Source: Fundidesulfovibrio terrae (lineage in GTDB: Bacteria; Desulfobacterota; Desulfovibrionia; Desulfovibrionales; Desulfovibrionaceae). From it: 64,000 bases of DNA. The stretch lies in the NCBI RefSeq assembly GCF_022808915.1, contig NZ_JAKZFS010000002.1, positions 496,001 to 560,000 of the forward strand, in the 5' to 3' direction. The notes under the pieces are model-generated. The model was not told the origin of the DNA. It did no database searches and saw nothing but the letters and a program-made list of their open reading frames with translations. This document shows positions 16,893 through 25,648 of the stretch, piece by piece. The position numbers and the translations under genes are program-made. The stretch's first letter is position 1; every line of letters begins with the position of its first letter.

Positions 16893-18011
16893 TCACCGGT
16901 CAATCTCGGGGATCACGAGGTCCAGGCTGCCCAAGAGAGCCAGGGCGTCGGGGAGCAGCATGCCCCGGCACGCCTCGCCGAACACGATCAGGTTGGAGTA
17001 GCTCGGGGTGCGCATCTTCAGCCGGTAGGCGGAATTGCTCCCGTCGCTCACGGCCCGGATGCCGAAGGAGCCGCGCGCGGTCTCCACGGCGTGGTAGAAA
17101 TCCCCCTTGGGGGGCTTCAGGCTCTTGGGAACCTTGGGATGCATGACCGGGCCTTCGGGCATCTGGTCCAGAGCCTGCTCGATGATGCGCAGGCTCTGTT
17201 CGATCTCGTCCATGCGCACCATGTAGCGGGCCATGGAGTCGCCCTGGGGGTAGACCGGGATGTCGAAGTCGAAGCGGGGGTAGATCGAATAGGGCTCGTG
17301 CTTGCGCACGTCGAAGTTGATGCCCGCGCCCCTGGCCACCGGCCCGGTGGCCCCGTACTTGCGGCACATCTCGGCCGGGACGAAGCCGATGTCCGTCAGT
17401 CGCTTCATGAGGATGATGTTCTTGGTGACCAGGGCGTGGTACATGGGCATGCGTTCGCGCATGCGGGCCACGAAGGCCCTGGCCCCGGCGGCGAAGTTCT
17501 CATCGATGTCGTTGTAGACCCCGCCGAAGCGGAAGTAACAGTAGGTGAGGCGCGATCCGGTCACGCTCTCCAGCAGGTCCAGGATCATTTCCCTGTCGTC
17601 GAAGGCGTAGAGCAGGGGGGAGAAACCGCCCAGGTCCAGGATGAAGGCCCCGAACCAGAGCAGGTGGCTGGAGATGCGGTTGAGCTCCGCCGTGACCACC
17701 CGGATGTACTCGGCCCGCTCCGGCACCTCGAGGCCCATCATCCTTTCCACAAGCCCGACGTAGTTGTGGTTGTAGGCCAGGGCGTGCAGGTAATCCATGC
17801 GCGCGGTGTTGGGCAGGAACTGGATCCAGTTGCGGTTCTCGCCCATCTTTTCGTGCATGCGGTGGGCGTATCCCAGCACGGGCTCGGCCTCGACGATGTA
17901 CTCTCCGTCCATGACGAGCTTCACGCGCAAGACGCCGTGCGTGGCCGGATGCTGCGGCCCCAGGTTCAGGACGAAGGTCTCGTTGTTTGAGCTTTGGGCG
18001 AAGGCTTTCAT
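16893..18011 (-). CDS. nuoD: NADH-quinone oxidoreductase subunit D (49 kDa)
   Basis: Peripheral-arm subunit, 372 aa, related to [NiFe]-hydrogenase large subunits and forming the quinone pocket with NuoB. N-terminal LNLGPQHPATHGVLRVKL, YAHRMHEKMGENRNW and the C-terminal SLDLVIPEIDR (typical end of NuoD) are present. It is a separate gene, not fused to nuoC as in E. coli, although the two overlap by 4 bp. Confidence 0.96.
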   Translation of the reverse strand: MKAFAQSSNNETFVLNLGPQHPATHGVLRVKLVMDGEYIVEAEPVLGYAHRMHEKMGENRNWIQFLPNTARMDYLHALAYNHNYVGLVERMMGLEVPERAEYIRVVTAELNRISSHLLWFGAFILDLGGFSPLLYAFDDREMILDLLESVTGSRLTYCYFRFGGVYNDIDENFAAGARAFVARMRERMPMYHALVTKNIILMKRLTDIGFVPAEMCRKYGATGPVARGAGINFDVRKHEPYSIYPRFDFDIPVYPQGDSMARYMVRMDEIEQSLRIIEQALDQMPEGPVMHPKVPKSLKPPKGDFYHAVETARGSFGIRAVSDGSNSAYRLKMRTPSYSNLIVFGEACRGMLLPDALALLGSLDLVIPEIDR

Positions 18012-18628
18012 GCTTTGAAATCCTTGAGCAGCGGGTGGAAATCGGCGTCCTCGGGCAGGAGCAGGGGCACCAGGTAGGGGTGCCCGGTGAAGACCACACC
18101 GAAGAAGTCGTGGGTCTCGCGCTCGTGCCAGTGAGCGGCGGGGTAGATGTCCGCGATGGTGGGCACGCGCGGGTTGTCGCGCGGGGTTCTGGTGCGGACC
18201 ACCACGCGGCAGAGCTCGTCGTAGCGGTTGAAGTCGAAGACCACTTCCAGGTCGTCTGGGCCCGAAGGTTCGGGGATGGGTTCCGGGATGGGCTCGGCAA
18301 CGGGTTCGGGAGCGGGAGCTTCGGCGGGGGCGGCGTCTTCGCCTTCTGCCGCGGCGGCGGCTTCTGCGGCCTTGGCTGCGCGGGCCTTGGCCAGGGCTGC
18401 GGCCTTGGCCAGGGCGTCCTTATGCTTTTCGGCTTTCTCGCCCAGCCAGTCCACGCCGGTGATGGTTTCGATGAAGAATCCCAGCCGGTCGAGGACGTTT
18501 ACCGCGTCGAGCAGGCGGTCCGGCGTCACCGAGACGTCCAGGTGGTATCCCGTTTTCGAGTGCTCCGTTTCTGCCATGGCCAGGGGAGCGGCCTGTGCCA
18601 TGGCTTGCCTGACTTCGTCGAGCTTCAT
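18008..18628 (-). CDS. nuoC: NADH-quinone oxidoreductase subunit C with Ala/Pro/Glu-rich insertion
   Basis: 30-kDa peripheral-arm subunit, 206 aa. The conserved fold is split: residues 25-62 end FFIETITGVDWLG and residues 126-206 start LEVVFDFNRYDELCRVVV and contain the signature HWHERETHDFFGVVFTGH. Between them, residues about 63-125 are low-complexity: a Lys/Ala helix-like stretch, then (A/P/E)-rich repeats with EPIPEPIPEP. Typical NuoC has only a short loop there. The reading frame is intact. ATG at 18628, 2 bp after the nuoB stop. Confidence 0.93.
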   Translation of the reverse strand: MKLDEVRQAMAQAAPLAMAETEHSKTGYHLDVSVTPDRLLDAVNVLDRLGFFIETITGVDWLGEKAEKHKDALAKAAALAKARAAKAAEAAAAAEGEDAAPAEAPAPEPVAEPIPEPIPEPSGPDDLEVVFDFNRYDELCRVVVRTRTPRDNPRVPTIADIYPAAHWHERETHDFFGVVFTGHPYLVPLLLPEDADFHPLLKDFKA

Positions 18629-18630
18629 GG

Positions 18631-19128
18631 TCAACCTGCCTTCACCCGGGGCCACCTGCGCGTCCCGGTCATTTTTTCCTCCAGCTCCAGGATGCCTTCG
18701 ATGAGGGCCTCGGGCCTGGGCGGGCATCCGGGGATGACCACGTCCACGGGGAAGAGCTTGGAGGCGCCTTCCACGATGCCGTACTGGCCCTCGAACACGA
18801 AGGGGCCGCCGGATATGGCGCAGTTGCCCATGGCGATGACCCATTTGGGCTCGGGCATCTGGTCGTAGAGGGTCTCGACGGCGGGGGCCATCTTCTTGCT
18901 GATGGTGCCGCTGACGATCATGACGTCGCTCTGCCTGGGGGAGGGCCGGAAGACTTCCGCGCCGAAGCGGGCCAGGTCGAAGCGCGAGGCTCCGGTGGCC
19001 ATCATCTCGATGGCGCAGCAGGCCAGGCCGAAGGTCATGGGCCACAGGGAGTTGGCCCGGCACAGCTCAAGAAGTTTCTCGAGCCGTGAAAAATGGACTA
19101 TCGGTTGTACGAGATCTTGCGTTCCCAC
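18631..19128 (-). CDS. nuoB: NADH-quinone oxidoreductase subunit B
   Basis: Carries terminal cluster N2 that reduces quinone, 165 aa. All four Cys ligands are visible: the tandem Cys in [19 protein letters not shown] and [14 protein letters not shown] start at 19128 gives [11 protein letters not shown]; this makes a 31-bp overlap with nuoA, longer than other junctions in the operon, so a later start cannot be excluded, but conserved sequence begins early. Confidence 0.95.
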   Translation of the reverse strand: MGTQDLVQPIVHFSRLEKLLELCRANSLWPMTFGLACCAIEMMATGASRFDLARFGAEVFRPSPRQSDVMIVSGTISKKMAPAVETLYDQMPEPKWVIAMGNCAISGGPFVFEGQYGIVEGASKLFPVDVVIPGCPPRPEALIEGILELEEKMTGTRRWPRVKAG

Positions 19129-19508
19129 TTAAAAACTCCCTTTTTCCAAGCATAGAGAATGATCAGCGAGAGGATTGCGACGAAAAGCAGAATTTCAAGA
19201 AACGCGGTGAGGCCGTCCACGACTCCCGGCTTGTTGTAGACCAGGGCTGCAGGGAAGAGGAACAGGATGTCCACTGCGAAGGCCACGAACATCAGCGCGT
19301 ACAGGTAGTAGACCACGCCGAACTTGATCCAGGCGTCACCAATGGGCGGGATGCCGCATTCGATTAGTTGCGTGGTCTTTTCTTGCGTGTTTCTTGTGGA
19401 GCGTGGCGCAAGCAGGAGCGCGATAATGAACGGTCCCACGGCGAACCCAAGTCCGCCAAGGAAAAAACCTGCCACATAGAGAATGTCGATCGTTGCGTTT
19501 TGTGCCAC
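19098..19508 (-). CDS. nuoA: NADH-quinone oxidoreductase subunit A
   Basis: Membrane subunit, 136 aa, three helices. The loop YECG-type signature appears as [20 protein letters not shown] and the acidic [12 protein letters not shown] segment is typical of NuoA. GTG start at 19508, with AAGGAG 9 nt upstream on the minus strand. First gene of the operon nuoABCDHIJK-antiporter-83aa-antiporter-MN. No nuoE, F or G accompany it, so the electron donor is not NADH by this operon alone. Confidence 0.94.
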   Translation of the reverse strand: MAQNATIDILYVAGFFLGGLGFAVGPFIIALLLAPRSTRNTQEKTTQLIECGIPPIGDAWIKFGVVYYLYALMFVAFAVDILFLFPAALVYNKPGVVDGLTAFLEILLFVAILSLIILYAWKKGVFKWERKISYNR

Positions 19509-19578
19509 GAGACCAACTCCTTCGCAGTCGCAGAATTGCTACTTAATGCGTAAAATACAGTAGAGGCTCGAAAAGAAT

Positions 19579-19607
19579 ATCGTATTGTCTGGTAACTGAG
19601 CACTCAA
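19579..19607 (-). promoter_or_regulatory. Candidate sigma-70 promoter of the nuo operon
   Basis: On the minus strand TTGAGT (19607-19602) and TACGAT (19584-19579) are 17 bp apart, each 4/6 to consensus, about 70 bp upstream of the nuoA GTG and within an AT-rich stretch. A moderate match only. Confidence 0.4.
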
Positions 19608-20160
19608 TAACGGCCGTAATGCAGGCGACGACCACATAAATGCACTCAATATATTCAACGAGACGGATAACTAGCTCGGTTCAAGAACCGGCCATGAGTT
19701 TCCTGTTTGGGAGGTTCACATACATTGCACGATGGCGCAAAGTTATGCAAGCCCTATTTCTCGCTTCACACTCATTTTCCACGGTTTTTTCCCGCACGCC
19801 TTATCCGGTCTGGGTGGCCCGCTTGAGCAGCGAGGCTCATCCTGTTCCTCTCGGACGGGGTTGACCCTGCGTTGCCCGGGTTGGCGCGCGCGGGGACGGC
19901 GCTTGAGAACAAGTTCCATGCCAAAATTAAAATCCAGTTATTTCATCGTAATAGCGAATAATATGGTCCCGATGGGATGCGGCAATGGGGCATTTCGGAA
20001 GAGCCTTGGGCGCCCATGGTGCGGCAAGCGTTCCTGTCTTTCGTGCATATAATTGGAATAGCGGAGATATTTCCTGTGGCCTGAGCTCTGGGTCATATTT
20101 GGATACGCGAAAGGGGGGTGGTGGGTCAGTCTGGGCTGGGGCGCATGACCGCGGAAACGC
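19608..20160. other. Non-coding stretch upstream of nuoA, nothing recognised
   Basis: About 550 bp of lower GC than its surroundings between the nuo promoter and the ttuC terminator. Short open frames exist on both strands but none has a plausible ribosome site, protein-like composition or a recognisable family. No tRNA, riboswitch or IS end was seen. It may hold upstream regulatory sites for nuo or a small RNA. Confidence 0.4.
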
Positions 20161-20199
20161 AGAAGGCCCCCGAAGCGATCGCTCCGGGGGCCTTCTTTC
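20161..20199. terminator. Strong stem-loop terminator after the tartrate operon
   Basis: GAAGGCCCCCGAAGCGA pairs with TCGCTCCGGGGGCCTTC around a near-absent loop, followed by T-rich TTTCT on the plus strand and by a weaker T-tract on the minus strand. It lies about 175 bp beyond the ttuC/dmlA stop and would end the minus-strand tartrate operon. Confidence 0.7.
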
Positions 20200-20257
20200 T
20201 CGCCGTTCAGTCTTTGGGCTGGGTTTACCGTTTCGCCGCTCGCCGCGAGAGCTACAG

Positions 20258-20304
20258 GGAATTCCAAAGGGACTGGCCCCTAAGGCCTAAGGAGGCTTCT
20301 TCCT
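20258..20304 (+). repeat. Family A intergenic repeat, copy 2 (degenerate)
   Basis: ATTCCAAAGGGACTGGCCCC followed by TAAGGCCTAAGGAGGCTTCTTCC; the left arm is intact and the right arm has diverged from CCCTTTGGCCGCCGGAGGC. Lies between the terminator and the end of ttuC. Confidence 0.55.
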
Positions 20305-20374
20305 CTCCGGCGCTGATAAAAACCGGTAAAGTCGATTTTGAAAAACACATTCGTGTTTTTTCAAAATCTCGGTG

Positions 20375-21445
20375 CTACTTGGTGATCTTCTCAATCAGGG
20401 CGTCGGCCACCTGGGTGGTGGTGGCGGTGCCGCCGAGGTCCGGCGTCAGCGTCTTTCCCTCGGCGGTGACGGCCTTGATGGCCTCTTCGATGAGGGCCGC
20501 CGCGCGTTTCTCGCCCAGGAAATCCAGCATCATGGCTCCGCTCCAGGCCATGGCGATGGGGTTGGCGATGCCCTTGCCGTAGATGTCCGGGGCCGAGCCG
20601 TGCACGGGCTCGAACATGGACGGGTAGCGGCGCTCGGGGTCGATGTTGGCGCTGGCCGAGAGGCCCAGGCTTCCGGTGATGGCTCCGCCGATGTCGGTGA
20701 GGATGTCCCCGAACAGGTTGGAGGCCACCACCACGTCCAGGGACTCGGGCTTGAGCACGAAGCGGGCGGCCATGGCGTCCACCAGCACGCGTTCGGTCTT
20801 CACGTCCGGATACTCCTTGGCCACCTCGTCGAAGATCTGGTCCCAGAAGGTGAGGGTGTGCTTCTGGGCGTTGGACTTGGTGGCGTGGGACAGGAGCTTG
20901 CGCGGGCGCGACCGGGCCAGCTCGAAGGCGTAGCGGATGACGCGCTCAACGCCCACGCGGGTGAACACAGAGGTTTCGATGGCCAGCTCCATGGGCTGTC
21001 CGGGGTGCATGCGCCCGCCAGCGCCGGCGTATTCGCCCTCGGTGTTTTCGCGCACGGTGATGAAGTTGATGTCGCCGGGCTTCTTGCCGGAGAGCGGCGT
21101 GGGCACGCCCGGCAGCAGGGAGCAGGGGCGCAGGCAGATGTACTGGTCGAAGCCCAGGCGGATCTTGATGAGCAGCCCGTGCAGGGAGATGTCGTCGGGC
21201 ACCAGCTCTGGGTAGCCAACGGCGCCGAAGTAGATGGCGTCGAAGGGTTTCAGGATGTCCAGGCCATTGGCGGGCATCATCTCCTTGTGCTCGACGTAAT
21301 ACTCGCAGCCCCAGGGGAAGTATTCGTACTTCAGGCCGAAGTTGCCGCAGGCCGCTGCTGCGGCGTCGAGGACGCGCACGCCGTGGGGGGCCAGTTCCTT
21401 GCCGATGCCGTCGCCGGGAATGACCGCGATGCTGTACTGCTTCAT
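20375..21445 (-). CDS. ttuC: Tartrate dehydrogenase/decarboxylase or D-malate dehydrogenase (TtuC/DmlA type)
   Basis: NAD-dependent beta-hydroxyacid oxidative decarboxylase, 356 aa. It belongs to the isocitrate/isopropylmalate dehydrogenase superfamily, but its details match the tartrate/D-malate branch: [91 protein letters not shown]. The enzyme acts on tartrate isomers and D-malate, yielding hydroxypyruvate/glycerate or pyruvate. ATG at 21445, 21 bp after ttdB. Its place behind ttdAB favours a tartrate role over leucine synthesis. Last gene of the operon. Confidence 0.83.
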   Translation of the reverse strand: MKQYSIAVIPGDGIGKELAPHGVRVLDAAAAACGNFGLKYEYFPWGCEYYVEHKEMMPANGLDILKPFDAIYFGAVGYPELVPDDISLHGLLIKIRLGFDQYICLRPCSLLPGVPTPLSGKKPGDINFITVRENTEGEYAGAGGRMHPGQPMELAIETSVFTRVGVERVIRYAFELARSRPRKLLSHATKSNAQKHTLTFWDQIFDEVAKEYPDVKTERVLVDAMAARFVLKPESLDVVVASNLFGDILTDIGGAITGSLGLSASANIDPERRYPSMFEPVHGSAPDIYGKGIANPIAMAWSGAMMLDFLGEKRAAALIEEAIKAVTAEGKTLTPDLGGTATTTQVADALIEKITK

Positions 21446-21466
21446 GATGTTTTTCCTTGCCGGGGG

Positions 21467-22072
21467 CTATTTTATGAACCGCACCTGGCGGTTGATGTCC
21501 TCGATGACCGGTCCTTTCTTCTCGTTGAATTGGGCCTTGTTCTTCTCGAAGAGGTTGTTTCCCTGGGTGTCGATGGAGATGATCAGCGGGCCGAACTCCT
21601 TGACCCGGCACACCCAGAGGGCTTCGGGCATGCCCAGGTCCAGCCATTCCACCCGTTCGATCTCCTCCACCTCGACTGCGGCCAGCACGGCGCAGCCCCC
21701 AGGAAACACGGCGTGCACGGCCTTGTGGCGCTTGCAGGCCTCGGCGGTGTCCCCGGCCATGCCGCCCTTGCCCACGATGAGCTTGACCCCGGTCTGCTCG
21801 ATGAAGTCCTTTTCGAAGCGCTCCATGCGCATGCTGGTGGTGGGGCCGATGGAGATCATCTTCCAGGCGTCGCCGTCCTTGGCCACGATGGGCCCGGCGT
21901 GGAAGATGGCAAGGCCCGTAAGATTCACGGGCAGCTCGCGGCCAAGTTCGATGAGCCTGCGGTGGCCCACGTCGCGGCAGGTGACCAGCAGGCCGTCGAG
22001 GTACACCACGTCGCCCGCGCGCAAGGATTCCAGGTCCTCGTCTTGTATTGGTGTGGTCAGGACCTTTTTCAC
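21467..22072 (-). CDS. ttdB: L(+)-tartrate dehydratase beta subunit
   Basis: Small subunit of a class-I-fumarase-type dehydratase, 201 aa, exactly the E. coli TtdB length. It begins [17 protein letters not shown] and carries [41 protein letters not shown] and [17 protein letters not shown]. These agree with TtdB as I recall it, more closely than with the fused fumarase C-terminal domain. GTG start at 22072 overlaps the ttdA stop (GTGA). With TtdA it converts L-tartrate to oxaloacetate. A fumarase role cannot be wholly excluded without assay. Confidence 0.87.
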   Translation of the reverse strand: MKKVLTTPIQDEDLESLRAGDVVYLDGLLVTCRDVGHRRLIELGRELPVNLTGLAIFHAGPIVAKDGDAWKMISIGPTTSMRMERFEKDFIEQTGVKLIVGKGGMAGDTAEACKRHKAVHAVFPGGCAVLAAVEVEEIERVEWLDLGMPEALWVCRVKEFGPLIISIDTQGNNLFEKNKAQFNEKKGPVIEDINRQVRFIK

Positions 22073-22968
22073 AGCACGGCCTCCTTGTGCGAGAGAATTT
22101 CGTAGGACAGGTCCGGGGCGATGCGGATGGTGCCTCGCCTGTGGGCCCAGCAGCCCACGGACACGCCCACGCCGATGGTGGAGGGGTGCCTGGCCGAGGA
22201 TTCGATGTGCACCCCGAGCACCGTGGAATTGCCGGACAGTCCCTGGGGGCCGAGGCCCACTTCGTTCAGGCCCTTTTCCAGCAGAAGCTCCATCTCGGCG
22301 GCCTGGGGCTTGGGGTTGCGGGTGCCGATGGGGCGCAGGATGGCCTTCTTGGAAAGCATGGCCGCCGTCTCGACGGACGTGGACACTCCCACGCCCACCA
22401 GCAAGGGCGGGCAGGCGTTCACGCCGTAGGAGGTGATGACGTCGAACACGAACTGCACGATGCCCTCGTATCCGGCTGCAGGCATGAGCACCTTGGCCGC
22501 GCCTGGCAGGCTGCAGCCGCCGCCCGCCATGTAGACCTCTATCTCGGCCGAGTCGCTGTCCGGGACGATGTCCCATTCGATCCAGGGCACGCGGGTGCCG
22601 GTGTTGTCGCCGGTGTTTTTTTCCACGAAGGTTTCCACCGCGTTGTGGCGAAGGGGCGTTTCGCGGGTGGCCTCGCGCACGGCGTCCCCCAGGATTTCCC
22701 TGAGTTCGCCGAGCAGCGGAAACCCGGCTCCGGCCCGGATGAAATACTGGATCACGCCGGTGTCCTGGCAGCAGGGGCGGTCCAGGCGGTCGGCGGCCTC
22801 GAGGTTCTCGAACATGGAATCGTAAACCACCCGCGACAGGGGGCTGTCCTCGCCTTCGCGGAGCTGGGCCAGCTTGTCCAGCACGTCCTGGGGAAGGCGC
22901 TTCCCCACGTAGCCGGTGAACCTGGCCATGATGTCCGTCAGGGATTTTTTCGCCTCGCGCTTGTCCAT
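22069..22968 (-). CDS. ttdA: L(+)-tartrate dehydratase alpha subunit
   Basis: [4Fe-4S] dehydratase large subunit, 299 aa (E. coli TtdA 303). The three cluster Cys are in [16 protein letters not shown] and [10 protein letters not shown]. Long stretches such as [31 protein letters not shown] and [16 protein letters not shown] follow TtdA. The oxygen-labile cluster suits an anaerobe. ATG at 22968 ([14 protein letters not shown]) has AAAGGAG at good spacing; an upstream ATG at 23013 lacks one. Together with TtdB it dehydrates L-tartrate to oxaloacetate. Confidence 0.88.
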   Translation of the reverse strand: MDKREAKKSLTDIMARFTGYVGKRLPQDVLDKLAQLREGEDSPLSRVVYDSMFENLEAADRLDRPCCQDTGVIQYFIRAGAGFPLLGELREILGDAVREATRETPLRHNAVETFVEKNTGDNTGTRVPWIEWDIVPDSDSAEIEVYMAGGGCSLPGAAKVLMPAAGYEGIVQFVFDVITSYGVNACPPLLVGVGVSTSVETAAMLSKKAILRPIGTRNPKPQAAEMELLLEKGLNEVGLGPQGLSGNSTVLGVHIESSARHPSTIGVGVSVGCWAHRRGTIRIAPDLSYEILSHKEAVL

Positions 22969-23023
22969 TCGCAAGCTCCTTTGTCGTCTGTATGCCGCGT
23001 GCGGCATGTTCATTCCGGTTCGG

Positions 23024-23956
23024 TCAGCAGCTCTCGCCGATGAGCGCCAGCTGCTTCTTGATCTTGTCGGCGCTGGCGTGCAGGGCCGTGCGCTCCTGGT
23101 CGGTGAGTTCGATCTCCTTGATCTCCTCCACGCCGTTGGCCCCGAGCTTCACCGGCACGCCCACGAACGCGCCGTCGATGCCGTATTCGCCGGTGAGGTA
23201 GGCGGTGCAGGGCAGGATCTTCTTCTTGTCCATGACCACCGCGGCCACCATCTGGATCACGGCCGAGGCCGGGGCGTAGAATGCGCTGGTGTGCATGAGC
23301 CGGATGATCTCGGCCCCTCCGTCGCGGGTGCGGGCGATGAGCTCGTCGATCTTTCCGGGAGGCATCATTTCCGTGACCGGGATGCCCGCCACCGTGGAGT
23401 AGCGGGGCACGGGCACCATGTCCTCCCCGTGCTCGCCCAGCACCATGGCCTGCACGTTCTCCACCGAGATGTTGAGCTCCTTGGAGAGGAAGTACTGGAA
23501 GCGCGAGGCGTCCAGGATTCCGGCCATGCCGGAGATGCGGGTGCGCGGTATCTGGCCCGCGCGCATGGCCACGTGGCACATGAGGTTCAGCGGATTGCTT
23601 ACGATGATGTAGAAGGCGTAAGGGCTGTACAGGGCGGCCTTGGACACGCACTGGCGCACGATGTCCGCATTGATCTTGAGGAGGTCGTCGCGGGTCATGC
23701 CCTCCTTGCGGGTGGCCCCGGCGGTGATGACCACTATCTCGGAGTTGCGGGTCTGTTCCAGGTCGTCACCCGAGACGCAGACCGGCTCCAGAAGGTCCAC
23801 TGGGCTGGCCTCCAGGATGTCCAGGGCGATGCCTTCGGCCTTGCCGGGACTGCGGTCCACCAGGACCACCTTCTTGCAGAGCTTACGCTCGATGAGCCTG
23901 CGGGTCACGGCCCCGCCTACGTTTCCGGCTCCGAATACGGTGATTTTTCCATTCAT
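23024..23956 (-). CDS. mdh: Malate dehydrogenase (LDH-like type)
   Basis: NAD-dependent enzyme, 310 aa, interconverting oxaloacetate and malate. Rossmann motif [13 protein letters not shown] at the N-terminus, Asp in [15 protein letters not shown], substrate Arg region in [16 protein letters not shown], and the catalytic His in [11 protein letters not shown]. It belongs to the tetrameric LDH-like MDH group. In this operon it would reduce the oxaloacetate made by TtdAB to malate, feeding fumarate/succinate and re-oxidising NADH (inference). ATG at 23956, 36 bp after the transporter gene. Confidence 0.93.
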   Translation of the reverse strand: MNGKITVFGAGNVGGAVTRRLIERKLCKKVVLVDRSPGKAEGIALDILEASPVDLLEPVCVSGDDLEQTRNSEIVVITAGATRKEGMTRDDLLKINADIVRQCVSKAALYSPYAFYIIVSNPLNLMCHVAMRAGQIPRTRISGMAGILDASRFQYFLSKELNISVENVQAMVLGEHGEDMVPVPRYSTVAGIPVTEMMPPGKIDELIARTRDGGAEIIRLMHTSAFYAPASAVIQMVAAVVMDKKKILPCTAYLTGEYGIDGAFVGVPVKLGANGVEEIKEIELTDQERTALHASADKIKKQLALIGESC

Positions 23957-23992
23957 GTGGTCGAACCTCTTTTCAAATGGCCTTGCGGGCGC

Positions 23993-25426
23993 CTAGTGCG
24001 AGATCGTCATCATGTAGGGGAAGTCTATTCCCACCAGGGCGGCGATGAAGATCACCCCGAAGATGAAGCCCAGGGTCCAGAATTCCTTGCGGGTGATGTA
24101 GCCGCACCCGTAGTACACGGGGCTCGGGCCCGTGGCGTAGGGGGTCAGGATGCCCATGAGGCCCAAGGTCGCGCAGATGAGGATGGAGAAGGTCTTGAGC
24201 GGGATTCCGGGGATGCCCATGGCCGTGGCCAGGATCACCGGCAGGAGCGCCGTGGTGTGGGCGGTGAGGCTCGCGAACATGTAGTGGATGAAGAAGAACA
24301 GAAGGATGAGCGCCACCATGAGGGCGTTCACCGAGAAGCCGGACATGGCTCCGGCGGCCAGGGCGGCGAACCACTTGAGGAAGCCCACCTTGCTCAGCCC
24401 GTCGGCCAGGGCCACCAGGGTGCCGAACCAGCAGAGCACGTTCCAGGCGGTCTTATGGCTGATGATGTCCTCCCAGCTGACCACCTTGGTGAGGATCATG
24501 AGCGACAGGGCCATGAGGGCCACGACGGTGGCGTCGAAGAGCTTGCCTCCGAAAATCCACAGCACCAGGGCGAACACGGCGAGCCCGGCCATGGTGAGCT
24601 CCCTGGCGGTGATGGAGCCCATCTTGGCCAGTTCCGCGCCGGCCCACTTGGGAGCGTCCTCGCTGCGTTTGATTTCGGGCGGATAGATTATGTAGATCAG
24701 GTAGGGCAGGGCCAGAAACAGCAGGATGCAGGCCGGCGCCAGGGAGACGAACCATTCGGTCCAGCCGATGGTGAGCTTGGTGGTCTTTTCCAAGAGCGAC
24801 AGGGCCAGCAGGTTGGGGGCCAGGGCCGTCAGGAACATGGTGCTGGTGACGCAGGTGGTGGCCAGGGCGGTCCACATGAGGTAGCCGCCGATCTTGCGCG
24901 CGCCGCTCTCGGGCGTGGAGCCGTAGAGAGGCGGGATGTTCTTGATGATGGGGAAGATCACGCCGCCGCTCCGGGCGGTGTTGGACGGGGTGAAGGGGGC
25001 CAGGGCCAGGTCGGCCAGGGCCACGGCGTAGCCCAGGCCCAGGGTGCTCTTGCCCAGCGTCTTGATGAGGAACAAGGCGATGCGCTTGCCCAGGCCCGTC
25101 TTTTCGTAGCCCATGGCGAACATGAAGGCCACGAAGATGAGCCACACCGTGCTGTTGGAGAATCCGGACAGGGCCCAGCGCACGGCGTCGGCCGGAAGGG
25201 GGGCCTTGTCGGCCTGGGCGGGCACCAGGTTGAGGGCCGCAGCCAGGGTGACGCCGATCAAGCCCGCGGCGGCGGCCGGGATGGGCTCGATGACCAAGGC
25301 CGCGATCACGGCGACGAACAGGGCGAAATAGTGCCAGGCGTAGGGCTGCAGTCCCTGGGGCGTGGGAATGAACCAGAGGATTGCCCCGATGGCCAGTGGG
25401 AGTATGGCCTTCCAGTCGAGTTTCAT
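23993..25426 (-). CDS. ttdT: DASS-family dicarboxylate transporter, tartrate/succinate antiporter type
   Basis: Inner-membrane carrier, 477 aa, about 12 helices, of the divalent anion:sodium symporter family (CitT/TtdT branch). It matches TtdT features such as ALSGFSNSTVWLIFVAFMF, GYEKTGLGKRIALFLIK, LAPFTPSNTARSGGVIFPI, and ILTPYATGPSPVYYG near the C-terminus; the latter two are the substrate-binding SNT-like hairpin regions. ATG at 25426 with AAAGGAG upstream. First gene of the operon, so expression starts with uptake. Exchange of tartrate for succinate is the E. coli precedent; the exact substrate here is inferred from ttdAB. Confidence 0.85.
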   Translation of the reverse strand: MKLDWKAILPLAIGAILWFIPTPQGLQPYAWHYFALFVAVIAALVIEPIPAAAAGLIGVTLAAALNLVPAQADKAPLPADAVRWALSGFSNSTVWLIFVAFMFAMGYEKTGLGKRIALFLIKTLGKSTLGLGYAVALADLALAPFTPSNTARSGGVIFPIIKNIPPLYGSTPESGARKIGGYLMWTALATTCVTSTMFLTALAPNLLALSLLEKTTKLTIGWTEWFVSLAPACILLFLALPYLIYIIYPPEIKRSEDAPKWAGAELAKMGSITARELTMAGLAVFALVLWIFGGKLFDATVVALMALSLMILTKVVSWEDIISHKTAWNVLCWFGTLVALADGLSKVGFLKWFAALAAGAMSGFSVNALMVALILLFFFIHYMFASLTAHTTALLPVILATAMGIPGIPLKTFSILICATLGLMGILTPYATGPSPVYYGCGYITRKEFWTLGFIFGVIFIAALVGIDFPYMMTISH

Positions 25427-25510
25427 GCGGCTTGCTCCTTTGCGTTTGGCTGCCCGATTCCTTTGAACCGGACGAAAATTGATCGGCCTCCGTTGCTTTC
25501 AATTTTGAAA

Positions 25511-25526
25511 AGCAGAAAACGTTCCA
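25511..25526 (-). promoter_or_regulatory. Sigma-54 promoter of the tartrate operon
   Basis: On the minus strand TTGGAACG-TTTT-CTGCT: GG (25525-25524) and GC (25513-25512) are exactly 10 nt apart, with one mismatch in the -24 heptamer (TGGaACG). Located about 85 bp upstream of the transporter ATG and just downstream of the operator array. The divergent sigma-54 activator gene supports it. Confidence 0.75.
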
Positions 25527-25574
25527 AAAATAACACTTAATTATATCGATATGTTAACAAGTTGTGTTGTTCGT

Positions 25575-25635
25575 GTGAAACGAATATGTTTCACCATGTC
25601 TCAAATGGTTTCATCATGTTTCATTGTGTCGCATA
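25575..25635. promoter_or_regulatory. Operator/enhancer array: 20-bp palindrome plus 10-bp phased repeats
   Basis: A perfect palindrome GTGAAAC-N6-GTTTCAC spans 25575-25594. From 25586 a 10-bp unit repeats in register: ATGTTTCACC, ATGTCTCAAA, TGGTTTCATC, ATGTTTCATT, and a weak fifth GTGTCGCATA. One helical turn per unit puts all GTTTCA half-sites on the same face of the DNA. The array is 50-110 bp upstream of the sigma-54 -24 box and ends 13 bp before the activator's ATG, so it could serve activation of the operon and autoregulation. Confidence 0.6.
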
Positions 25636-25648
25636 CAAGGAGTTCCTG

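Noticed and set aside
19640-20052. Small genes in the gap upstream of nuoA
   Set aside because: Several short frames exist, but none has a ribosome site or protein-like composition.
20375-21445. Isocitrate or 3-isopropylmalate dehydrogenase
   Set aside because: Motifs such as [18 protein letters not shown] and [20 protein letters not shown] match the tartrate/D-malate branch, and no leucine or TCA genes of that type surround it.
21467-22968. The two dehydratase subunits as class I fumarase
   Set aside because: Lengths (201 and 299 aa), separate subunits and long shared motifs fit TtdB/TtdA, and the carrier and TtuC-type neighbours are tartrate genes. Fumarase activity is kept only as an alternative.
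25586-25635. Short CRISPR-like array
   Set aside because: Units are 10 bp with no spacers and sit in a promoter region; this is an operator pattern.
25562-25648. 29-residue extension of the PrpR-type regulator
   Set aside because: It only translates the GTTTCA repeats; a good ribosome site precedes the ATG at 25649.
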